Origin: a bacterium
GTDB taxonomy: Bacteria; Bacteroidota; Ignavibacteria; Kapaibacteriales; Kapaibacteriaceae
Direction: 5' to 3'
Assembly (NCBI GenBank): GCA_020050895.1
Contig: JAGVJW010000121.1
Coordinates: 1 to 10,163, forward strand
Length of the DNA stretch: 10,163 bases
Each line of letters starts with the position of its first letter. Position 1 is the stretch's first letter. The notes beneath the pieces were generated by a model. It was given only the letters and a program-made list of their open reading frames with translations, did not search any database and was not told where the DNA came from. This document shows, one piece after another, positions 1 to 6,388 of this stretch. Both the position numbers and the translations under genes were made by a program.

Positions 1-717
1 ATACTATACGGTGGAAACCGCATCGGAATAAAATCCGTGCTTTTCTATGCACTTTTAGGTATCGCACTTTGGGTTTTGATTTTATTCTCAGGTATACACC
101 CAACAATTGCCGGTGTTGTATTGGCGCTCACGATTCCTGCTGATGCGAAAATTGATTCGGGTGGATTTACCGACCGTGCTACCGAGATCATTAGGAAGAT
201 TCGGCACAAGGTTGTGAGTGATGAGGAGGAAGGAATCCAGATGGACAATGTACATGCCCTCGAGGAAATGTGCGAGGCTGTTCAATCTCCATTGCACCGA
301 ATAGAGCATGCACTGCAGGGGTGGGTATCGTTTGCAATCCTTCCCGTGTTTGCACTGGTGAACGCCGGCGTCGTCATCGATACATCATCCTTGGGTAAGC
401 TCTTTACGCCTGTTGGTTTGGGAATTGTGTTTGGGTTATTCATCGGCAAACAGGTCGGCATAACTGCAGCGGTATGGGGCATGGTCAGACTCAAGCTGGC
501 CGTCCTACCAAAAAATGTTTCCTTTCTCCAACTTTATGGAGTCAGTATTATCTGCGGCATTGGATTTACGATGGCTTTGTTTGTTGCTAACCTGGCGTTT
601 GTTGCTCCCGCAGACCTAAACATATCAAAGCTTGGCATCATTACGGGGTCGCTGCTGTCATCAATCGTCGGGCTTGTTTTTCTGCGGCGTGTTCTGCCCA
701 AACAGGCAACAGCCTAG
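1..717 (+). CDS. nhaA: Na+/H+ antiporter NhaA, C-terminal part (5' end outside window)
   Basis: NhaA exchanges external protons for internal sodium across the inner membrane, for pH and salt homeostasis. The frame is open from base 1 and gives 238 residues. It starts inside the family's ILYGGNRIGIKS-type segment, so roughly the N-terminal 200 residues, including the two ion-binding aspartates, are missing. Visible family landmarks are GIHPTIAGVVLALTIPA, the charged cytoplasmic loop around bases 160-290, ILPVFALVNAGV, and IICGIGFTMALFVANLAF. The lysine of the GLFIGK motif (bases 448-450) matches the functionally important K300 of E. coli NhaA by motif position. Several hydrophobic helices follow, and the protein ends normally at TAG 715-717. 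The next gene, sdhC, begins 11 bases downstream on the same strand, so the two are probably co-transcribed. The truncation is only the window edge, and I see no sign of decay. Confidence 0.95.
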   Translation: MLYGGNRIGIKSVLFYALLGIALWVLILFSGIHPTIAGVVLALTIPADAKIDSGGFTDRATEIIRKIRHKVVSDEEEGIQMDNVHALEEMCEAVQSPLHRIEHALQGWVSFAILPVFALVNAGVVIDTSSLGKLFTPVGLGIVFGLFIGKQVGITAAVWGMVRLKLAVLPKNVSFLQLYGVSIICGIGFTMALFVANLAFVAPADLNISKLGIITGSLLSSIVGLVFLRRVLPKQATA

Positions 718-728
718 CACTCATCGAC

Positions 729-1370
729 ATGATTTCTCTGCGAACTCCACTCGGGCGGAAAAATTTGGAAGCGCTCAGTGGGGTATTCTTGCTGCTCTTC
801 CTTGTCGAACACCTAATTGCCAACACTCTGTTATTGCTGAGCGATCCGGAACCATACCGTTGGTACACCTCTTCTGTTGGTGCATCGATTTTTGTGAGGA
901 TCTTGGAAGTTGTATTGTTCGTGCTTTTCATCACTCACATCGTTGTCGGGTTAGTCATGCGTCTGCATCACAGACAAATTCAACGTCGGAACCCTAAACT
1001 TCCCAAGCCAAAAAACTTCTCGACACGATTTATAGGCTATACAGGCGTTATCATCCTAATTTTTCTTATCATTCACCTTCTTCGATTTTTCATTCCTAAC
1101 AGGGTTCTCGAAACAAAGGGGTTCGACTTATATACTGAAGCCCATGCTGCATTTGCCTCTCTCCCCTACACAGTCTTCTATGCAGTGTCAATGCTAGCAC
1201 TAGCCTCTCATCTGAGGCATGGAATAAGAAGTTCTCTTTTTTCGTTCAGGTTCATACCACGGGAGTACATAGCAAGAATCAAAACAATTGCATCCTGGAT
1301 GGGATTTATAGTCCCGCTGGGGCTTGCAGGCATAGCGCTATGGCTATTTGTGGTTGGGAATCTGATGTGA
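729..1370 (+). CDS. sdhC: Succinate dehydrogenase/fumarate reductase cytochrome b subunit (b558 family, dihaem type)
   Basis: This is the membrane anchor of complex II. It would hold two b haems and pass electrons between the SdhAB catalytic dimer and quinone. The 213 residues form five hydrophobic segments, at roughly residues 15-37, 55-78, 103-122, 145-163 and 188-210. Candidate haem-ligand histidines are H28, H70, H116 and H161 (or H164). H28 and H70 fall at the same numbers as the Bacillus subtilis SdhC ligands, and the other two are close to its H113 and H155. The HLRHG motif before the last loop is typical of the b558 family. ATG 729 is the first start after the nhaA stop and gives full family length. 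No Shine-Dalgarno sequence is visible. The oddity is context: sdhA and sdhB normally follow directly, but here the next gene is a convergent ferredoxin. The subunit may serve an SdhAB encoded elsewhere. Family assignment is firm; the working partner is unknown. Confidence 0.87.
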   Translation: MISLRTPLGRKNLEALSGVFLLLFLVEHLIANTLLLLSDPEPYRWYTSSVGASIFVRILEVVLFVLFITHIVVGLVMRLHHRQIQRRNPKLPKPKNFSTRFIGYTGVIILIFLIIHLLRFFIPNRVLETKGFDLYTEAHAAFASLPYTVFYAVSMLALASHLRHGIRSSLFSFRFIPREYIARIKTIASWMGFIVPLGLAGIALWLFVVGNLM

Positions 1371-1409
1371 AGTTTGAGACTTTGGCAAGATGATGGTCGA
1401 TAGACATCC

Positions 1410-1814
1410 TTATGGATTTCCTTCAGTCACGGCACGAATCCTATACTCTTCCACTGGCCTGCCGTTAACTAAGTGCTCTTCAATAATTCTATCCAAGACC
1501 TGTGGAGTACACGAGTGATACCAGATGTTATCGGGGTGAACGACTGCAATCGGACCCATTGCACACATGCGAAGACAGTTCGCATTTGTTCTATACACCT
1601 TGCCTGGAACATCGAGTCCGCGTTTTCTCAGCTCCTGTTTAAGATACTCCCACGATGCAAGGCCGACCTCTCTTGAACAACATTTAGGCTCGGTTTGATC
1701 GGCACAGAGAAAGATGTGGTGTTGGTGAGTACCGGGATGCAACTCCCGAACTTTTTCGGTGAGCTTTTTTTTCCCGGGATGTTCGCGATCGACTGCATTG
1801 TCCGAACTCATCAT
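1410..1814 (-). CDS. Thioredoxin-fold [2Fe-2S] ferredoxin domain protein
   Basis: A 134-residue soluble protein with the pattern of the thioredoxin-like [2Fe-2S] ferredoxins (Shethna-type, also found as the NuoE-like fold). Probable cluster ligands are C37, C46 (or the adjacent C45), C80 and C84, within HIFLCADQ, PKCCSREVG and NANCLRMCAMGP. The sequence after the second pair (PIAVVHPDNIWYHSC) is typical of the family. About 30 residues precede the fold; they are charged, end in a short His-rich stretch (HQHH), and carry no signal peptide, so the protein is probably cytoplasmic. It should be a low-potential one-electron carrier, but its redox partners cannot be told from the sequence. Two adjacent ATG codons (1812-1814 and 1809-1811) could start it; only a weak AGG lies upstream. 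The gene converges on sdhC with 39 bases between stop codons and diverges from hicA with 42 bases between starts. Confidence 0.85.
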   Translation of the reverse strand: MMSSDNAVDREHPGKKKLTEKVRELHPGTHQHHIFLCADQTEPKCCSREVGLASWEYLKQELRKRGLDVPGKVYRTNANCLRMCAMGPIAVVHPDNIWYHSCTPQVLDRIIEEHLVNGRPVEEYRIRAVTEGNP

Positions 1815-1856
1815 TACAACCTGTCACAAGATAATGGAGTACGTCCACTTAAGAGC

Positions 1857-2054
1857 ATGCCTCCTAAGATGCGTGAATTGCGCTCAAAATTACAGCGCTG
1901 TGGTTTCATTCAATTGCAAGGAAAGGGACGTCACGAAAAATGGTACCATGCTAAAAGTAAAGTACTCATCGTACTCTCGGGAAGTGATGGATCAAATGCA
2001 AAACCGTATACTATCAAAATTATTGATGATGCTATCAAATCTGTCAAATCATGA
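1857..2054 (+). CDS. hicA: HicA-family mRNA interferase toxin
   Basis: HicA toxins are small double-stranded-RNA-binding-fold ribonucleases that cleave mRNA and tmRNA and stop growth when their HicB partner is lost. This 65-residue protein shows the family plan: an N-terminal helix (MRELRSKLQRCGF), then GKGRHEKW with the expected catalytic histidine H26, a short strand (KVLIVL), and the NAKPYTIKIIDDAI tail. I chose ATG 1857. The frame stays open upstream to 1695, but that extension is antisense to the ferredoxin gene and has no HicA similarity. A weak AAGAG precedes the ATG, and ATG 1869 is an alternative. The TGA stop overlaps the hicB start in ATGA (2051-2054), which suggests translational coupling. 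The toxin comes first, the usual hicAB order. No residue that I can judge as essential is missing, so it is probably active. Confidence 0.85.
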   Translation: MPPKMRELRSKLQRCGFIQLQGKGRHEKWYHAKSKVLIVLSGSDGSNAKPYTIKIIDDAIKSVKS

Positions 2055-2272
2055 AAGACAACATTCACTACACCATGATCGTTGAATGGTCAGATGACGA
2101 CGATGCATTCATTGTTACGATCCCTGAATTTCGGAATGCAAAGACTCATGGAGCCACCTATGAGGAAGCCACTAAAACGGGTCTTGACTTAATTGAAACA
2201 TTAACAGAATTCTACAAGGAAACCGGTGCTCCGATATCCAAACAGACAAATTATACACATAGGAGCAGTTAA
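2051..2272 (+). CDS. hicB: HicB-family antitoxin, short form
   Basis: HicB binds HicA and blocks its ribonuclease site. The 73 residues match the partial RNase H-like fold of HicB: YTMIVEWSDDDDAFIVTIPEF (residues 7-27) forms the first strands, followed by HGATYEEATKTGLDLIETLTEFY, the standard A-T-x-E-E-A helix region. The protein ends soon after this fold, in a polar tail (residues 61-73). There is thus no C-terminal ribbon-helix-helix or helix-turn-helix domain of the kind longer HicB proteins use to repress their own promoter. It should neutralise the toxin, but it has no visible DNA-binding domain for autoregulation. The start ATG overlaps the hicA stop codon and no ribosome binding site is visible, fitting coupled translation. 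The TAA stop ends at 2272, one base from the convergent thrS stop codon. Confidence 0.84.
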   Translation: MKDNIHYTMIVEWSDDDDAFIVTIPEFRNAKTHGATYEEATKTGLDLIETLTEFYKETGAPISKQTNYTHRSS

Positions 2273-2273
2273 T

Positions 2274-4202
2274 TCAATCAAATCTCGTTGCACTATTTAA
2301 CCTAATAAACAATTCCTTAATATCATTTACTTTCATCAGCCCCTTATCGCCTTCTCCGTGAATGCGAACAGCGACTGAGTCATTATCAATTTCTTTAGAA
2401 CCGATGATAAGAGCATAGGGCACTTTCTTTTGTTCGCTCTCGGCAATTTTTCTGTTGATCTTTTCCTTTCGTACATCACAATGTATTCGCAAGCCCATAC
2501 GCTCAAATTCGGCGCATAAATCCATTGCAAACGAGTGGTGCGCCTCAGCAATGGGTAGGATGCTTACCTGTACGGGGGCCAGCCAAAAGGGAAAGTTGCC
2601 GGCATAATGTTCGATCAAGATGCTGATGAATCGTTCCATTGAGCCGAATGGAGCGCGGTGAATGATAACAGGACGGTGCTTTGCGTTGTCGGCGCCAACG
2701 TACTCCAACTGAAATCGCTCCGGCATCACGTAATCCACCTGCACTGTGCCAAGTTGCCACTTTCGGCCAATTGCATCGCGTACGATGAAATCAATCTTCG
2801 GTCCGTAGAATGCCGCTTCGCCAATACCAATAAAATATTCAAGCCCCATCTCGTCAGCCGCTTCCTTGATTTCGTTTTGTGATCGTTCCCAGTACTGTAG
2901 ATCACCACCGTACTTCTCTGCATTATCGTCGCGAAACGAAAGTCGCGTGGTAACCTCCATGTCAAACGTTCCAAAGACAAGTTGCGTGAGCTCAACTACA
3001 TTTTTGATTTCGTCCTTAAGCTGGTCTTGCGTGCAGTAAATGTGTGCATCATCCTGTGTGAAACCACGCACCCGACTCAAGCCATTTAATTCGCCGCTTT
3101 GCTCATATCGGTATACTGTGCCAAACTCGGCAATTCGATATGGTAAATCCCGATACGATCTGGGCTTTGATGCGTAAATCTGATGGTGATGCGGACAGTT
3201 CATCGGTTTCAGCAGATATTGTTCGTCCTCGACTGTAATCGGGTCGAACTGCGAATCGGCATAGTACGGGTAATGACCAGAGGTTTTATATAGTTCCAAA
3301 TTTCCAATATGAGGCGTAATCACTTCCTGATATCCGCGTTTGAGTTGCTCACTGCGCAGGAATGCTTCCAGTGTTCGCCGTAAAATGGTTCCGTTGGGGA
3401 GCCACACCGGTAAGCCCCCTCCTATCAATGGTGTGATGAGATAGATTTCCAATTCACGACCCAGTTTTCTATGATCGCGCCGTTCTGCTTCCTCACGTTG
3501 TTTAAGAAACTCCTCAAGCATTTGTTTCTTAGGAAACGAAATGCCATAGATGCGGGTGAGCATCTTTCGCTTTACGTCGCCTCGCCAATATGCGCCCGCA
3601 ACGGAAAGGAGCTTGGGGAATCTGAGCATTCCCGTAGAGGGGACGTGCGTTCCGCGGCATAAATCGGTGAAGTTGCCTTGGGAGTAGAACGTTACGTCCT
3701 GATCCTTCAATCCTTCAAGTAGCTCGAGTTTGTACTCGTCGCTTTTTTCCTTGAAGTACGCTACGGCATCTTCCCAATCGATTTCGATCCGTTGATATGG
3801 TACATCACGTTTTATGAGTTCCGACATCTTAGACTCTATCGCCGGTAAATCGTCGACTGAGAGTCTTATATCGCCAGGAAGGTCTACGTCGTAATAAAAT
3901 CCGTGTTCAATGGGCGGACCGATTCCAAACTTTACGCCAGGGTAGAGATCTTCTAATGCTTCGGCCATCAGGTGCGCAGAAGAATGCCAGAAAATTGCCT
4001 TGCCCTCGTCATCATCGAATGTAACTATTTTTATCTTTGCGTCGGCTGTTATCGGACGCGATAAATCGTATGGTACATTGTTAACGAAAATGCCCAATGC
4101 ATTCCGCGCTAGTCCTTCAGCGATACTCCTGGCGATGTCTGTGCCTGTAGTGCCTGCAGGGTACTGTCTGACGTCACCATTAGGCAAGGTAATGTTAATC
4201 AT
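2274..4202 (-). CDS. thrS: Threonine--tRNA ligase
   Basis: Class II aminoacyl-tRNA synthetase that charges tRNA-Thr in the cytoplasm and hydrolyses mischarged Ser-tRNA-Thr. The 642 residues are full length. Domains in order: TGS (about 1-61), editing domain (about 62-225), catalytic core (about 245-535), anticodon-binding domain (about 540-642). Editing-site residues H73, H77, C182 and H186 are present in FWHSSAH and LCRGTH. The catalytic zinc ligands are C336 (KPMNCPHH), H387 (DDAHIYC) and H515 (IIHRAPFG). Motif 2 spans about 356-382 and motif 3 is APFGSMERFISILIEH. Both synthesis and proofreading should work. ATG 4200-4202 begins MINITLP, the normal family start; no Shine-Dalgarno, T-box or other leader structure is visible in the short upstream gap. 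It follows the OmpA-family gene in the same direction. The infC-rpmI-rplT genes that often follow thrS are absent here; convergent hicB sits there instead. Confidence 0.98.
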   Translation of the reverse strand: MINITLPNGDVRQYPAGTTGTDIARSIAEGLARNALGIFVNNVPYDLSRPITADAKIKIVTFDDDEGKAIFWHSSAHLMAEALEDLYPGVKFGIGPPIEHGFYYDVDLPGDIRLSVDDLPAIESKMSELIKRDVPYQRIEIDWEDAVAYFKEKSDEYKLELLEGLKDQDVTFYSQGNFTDLCRGTHVPSTGMLRFPKLLSVAGAYWRGDVKRKMLTRIYGISFPKKQMLEEFLKQREEAERRDHRKLGRELEIYLITPLIGGGLPVWLPNGTILRRTLEAFLRSEQLKRGYQEVITPHIGNLELYKTSGHYPYYADSQFDPITVEDEQYLLKPMNCPHHHQIYASKPRSYRDLPYRIAEFGTVYRYEQSGELNGLSRVRGFTQDDAHIYCTQDQLKDEIKNVVELTQLVFGTFDMEVTTRLSFRDDNAEKYGGDLQYWERSQNEIKEAADEMGLEYFIGIGEAAFYGPKIDFIVRDAIGRKWQLGTVQVDYVMPERFQLEYVGADNAKHRPVIIHRAPFGSMERFISILIEHYAGNFPFWLAPVQVSILPIAEAHHSFAMDLCAEFERMGLRIHCDVRKEKINRKIAESEQKKVPYALIIGSKEIDNDSVAVRIHGEGDKGLMKVNDIKELFIRLNSATRFD

Positions 4203-4227
4203 ATCGCACGAATTTAGTGTTTGAGGT

Positions 4228-5793
4228 CTACTTCTTAAGAATCACCATTTCGACGCGACGATTCTCCTGACGTCCTTCTGGTGTACCATTACTTGCAACA
4301 GGACGACTTTCGCCATAACCCTTTGGCTTAATTCGATCAGGGCTAATCTTATGGGTCGTATTTAGATACTCAACAACGGAATTAGCACGCCTGTCTGACA
4401 ATCGAAAATTATACTGGTCCGATGCAACACTATCGGTGTGGCCACCGAGTTCTACAATCATCGTAGGGTTGGCCCTGAGCATCTGTGCAACCCGATCCAA
4501 TTCCGGGAACGATTCCGGACGCAAATTCCATTTGTCATAATCAAAAAAGATATTGTTGATCCGTGCTACGCTTCCCTCTTCTATTGGAACAAGGTACAAG
4601 TCGCGAGTTATTTCCGTGTATTCCGTGATTTGTGTGAGATCGAGATTTTCGTTTACGGAAATGAATCCTGGGGCCGATGCACGGAAACCATATTTCATGC
4701 CTGCCGGAAGCACAATTTTATAGGCTCCAGTTTCCGGAGTAGAGCGTGCAATCCCCAGCTCCTTACCCGATGGCAATTCCTCGTAGGCAATGTCTGCTTC
4801 GATTGGTTCCAGCGTCTTCTTGTTCAGTACTCGCCCCTTAACAAGTACCACTGGACGTGGACGTGCGGTTTCGGGAAGTTTAATTTTAAAAATGTCGCCC
4901 AACCCAAAGCTGTTCGAGAAGGAAACGTAATAAGCGTAATCACCAGATGCTGGGATGGTGTAGTAGATGTCCCAGCGTGCAGTGTTAATGAGAGGACCAA
5001 GATTTTCGGGCTGGCTCCACACACTCCACGTTGAATCAAGCCTTCTCGTTACAAAAACATCAAAACCTCCATAGCCACGATGTCCGTCTGATGAAAAGTA
5101 TAGCGATGAATTATCAGACGCGATAAACGGCGTTGCTTCGTGTCCGATGGTATTTACAACATTGCCCAAGTTCTTCGGCTCACTCCACGTGCTATCTGGT
5201 TGTCTGAACGAAACATACAGGTCCTTACCGCCCTTTGAATCGTTTCTTTCAATTGCCATCAGCAACGTTTTCCCATCGTTGGCCAATGAGAATTCGTGAA
5301 AGCGATTCTTATTGTAATAATTTTTAATGGTTAGGGGGCGAGGGATAGACCATCCGCTCTTTGTGCGAAACGATATTGCAACACTTCGTTGAGTGTTTGT
5401 GGGATCGCTGTAAGCATCGGCAACAACAGCCGTGTTCCCATCGGGAGTAATCGAACACATGTAATTGAAGTCGCGATTATTCAACGGTACACCAATGTTT
5501 CGCGCTTCACTCCACGAACCGTTTGGCAGCAGCTCGCTAACCCAAATATCCTGTCGTCCACCTCCGATGTTTTCCGGCGCCTGACTCCTACAGAAATACA
5601 GCGTCTGTCCGTCTGGTGAAATCACCGGCAGAATATCATCATACGGTCCATTCACCGACGGTCCCAGATTTACCGGCAGGTACATCGAGTCTACCTGCTG
5701 TGTATCGGCCTCCTGAGCCGATGCAACATTTAAACCGATACCTAACGCTATTATTACAACAGCGATGAACACATAACTGTGTTTAGTTATCAT
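4228..5793 (-). CDS. OmpA-family envelope protein with PD40 propeller repeats
   Basis: An exported protein of 521 residues, probably linking outer membrane or periplasmic partners to peptidoglycan. In order: a signal peptide (about 1-27, hydrophobic core IAVVIIALGIGL, likely cut after ASA at residues 24-26, no lipobox); a PD40/WD40-like beta-propeller region (about 50-307) with repeated SPDGQTLYF, SDNSSLYFSSDGHRG and TWSEPKNLG-type blades; a carboxypeptidase-regulatory-like beta sandwich (about 314-402, VKGRVLNKKTLEPI); and a C-terminal OmpA domain (about 408-521, FFDYDKWNLRPES, GHTDS, YNFRLSDRRA, GYGESRP). D454 and R469 match the diaminopimelate-binding Asp and Arg of OmpA. I chose ATG 5791-5793: the frame extends to a TTG at 5827-5829 inside the preceding gene, but the ATG gives a far better signal peptide. 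It begins 19 bases after the cyclophilin stop, so the two are probably co-transcribed. This architecture is common in Bacteroidota; the individual role is unknown. Confidence 0.9.
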   Translation of the reverse strand: MITKHSYVFIAVVIIALGIGLNVASAQEADTQQVDSMYLPVNLGPSVNGPYDDILPVISPDGQTLYFCRSQAPENIGGGRQDIWVSELLPNGSWSEARNIGVPLNNRDFNYMCSITPDGNTAVVADAYSDPTNTQRSVAISFRTKSGWSIPRPLTIKNYYNKNRFHEFSLANDGKTLLMAIERNDSKGGKDLYVSFRQPDSTWSEPKNLGNVVNTIGHEATPFIASDNSSLYFSSDGHRGYGGFDVFVTRRLDSTWSVWSQPENLGPLINTARWDIYYTIPASGDYAYYVSFSNSFGLGDIFKIKLPETARPRPVVLVKGRVLNKKTLEPIEADIAYEELPSGKELGIARSTPETGAYKIVLPAGMKYGFRASAPGFISVNENLDLTQITEYTEITRDLYLVPIEEGSVARINNIFFDYDKWNLRPESFPELDRVAQMLRANPTMIVELGGHTDSVASDQYNFRLSDRRANSVVEYLNTTHKISPDRIKPKGYGESRPVASNGTPEGRQENRRVEMVILKK

Positions 5794-5812
5794 ACCGTTG
5801 TTATCAGTTCCA

Positions 5813-6361
5813 TTACTTAACCTTTTCAATCGTCATTTCGATTTTTTCCAATGGGCGTGTAGCACCATCTACTGGAACTGCAGCTATTGCATCAACGACT
5901 TCCATACCCGACACAACTTCTCCAAACGCCGTGTATTTCCCGTCAAGGTTATTGGCATCACCCAGGCAAATAAAGAACTGACCGCCGTAACTGTTTGGAT
6001 CATTAGTCCGGGCCGCAGACAACACACCCTTGCCATGGTGCTTATTGCTGAATTCTGCGGGAACCTTTTCCGGCCAGCCGCCTTGGCCCCACGTCTCCTT
6101 AGGCTTATCCTTCGAATTTGGATCGCCTCCTTGAATTACGAAACCGGGAACAATGCGGTGAAATGCCGAACCGTTATACCATCCTTCCGAAACGCGTGCT
6201 TCAAAGAAGGCACAGTGCTTCGGAGCTACCGATGGCCAAAGTTGAATTCGAATTTTCCCCATATCGTGGTTGCCCTGCCGGACTGATATGATGTACTGAG
6301 GTTGTGTGTCCGACATTAATGCTCCAATCAGGACAAGCGTTGAAAAAAGAGTTCCGATCAT
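5813..6361 (-). CDS. Exported cyclophilin-type peptidyl-prolyl cis-trans isomerase
   Basis: Cyclophilins speed cis-trans isomerisation at proline bonds during folding. Of 182 residues, the first 16 or so (MIGTLFSTLVLIGALM) form a short hydrophobic segment, a likely signal peptide or anchor, so the enzyme probably works in the periplasm. The domain spans about 22-180. Active-site motifs are intact: FHRIVPGFVIQGGDP with catalytic R69, F74 and Q77, and GGQFFICL with Q128 and F130. The LDGKYTAFGEV segment carries L139 and Y143 where human CypA has W121 and H126, a substitution usual in bacterial forms that generally weakens cyclosporin binding. The start ATG 6359-6361 has an AAAGG about nine bases upstream, the only fair Shine-Dalgarno-like site in this - strand cluster. 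It lies 27 bases after the UppP-cyclophilin gene and 19 before the OmpA-family gene. No symbol is given because ppiA/ppiB identity cannot be decided. Confidence 0.93.
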   Translation of the reverse strand: MIGTLFSTLVLIGALMSDTQPQYIISVRQGNHDMGKIRIQLWPSVAPKHCAFFEARVSEGWYNGSAFHRIVPGFVIQGGDPNSKDKPKETWGQGGWPEKVPAEFSNKHHGKGVLSAARTNDPNSYGGQFFICLGDANNLDGKYTAFGEVVSGMEVVDAIAAVPVDGATRPLEKIEMTIEKVK

Positions 6362-6388
6362 GATATCATGCCTTTGTAAATAATGTAG

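Noticed and set aside
1392..1408. Bulged hairpin between the convergent sdhC and ferredoxin genes
   Set aside because: The stem is only six pairs with a bulge and no T-run follows, so it is too weak to call a terminator.
1830..1835. GATAAT as a -10 box for hicA
   Set aside because: No -35 element lies at proper spacing, and promoters in the suspected phylum follow a different consensus.
1695..1856. Open in-frame extension that would give HicA 54 extra N-terminal residues
   Set aside because: It lies mainly antisense to the well-supported ferredoxin gene, has no HicA-like sequence, and HicA proteins are normally 60-80 residues, which fits the 1857 start.
4438..5034. 198-codon open frame on the + strand opposite the OmpA-type gene
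   Set aside because: It has no recognisable domain and is fully antisense to a gene with strong family evidence; it is a shadow frame.
5794..5829. TTG start extending the OmpA-type protein by 12 residues
   Set aside because: It would overlap the cyclophilin gene and put a polar stretch before the signal peptide. ATG 5791-5793 gives a normal signal peptide.
5798..6286. 162-codon open frame on the + strand opposite the cyclophilin gene
   Set aside because: Its Cys- and Trp-rich composition resembles no family, and it is antisense to a convincing enzyme gene.
6359..6370. Perfect 12-base palindrome (catgatatcatg) across the cyclophilin start codon
   Set aside because: About two or three 12-base palindromes are expected by chance in 10 kb, and it has no flanking symmetry or second copy that I could find.
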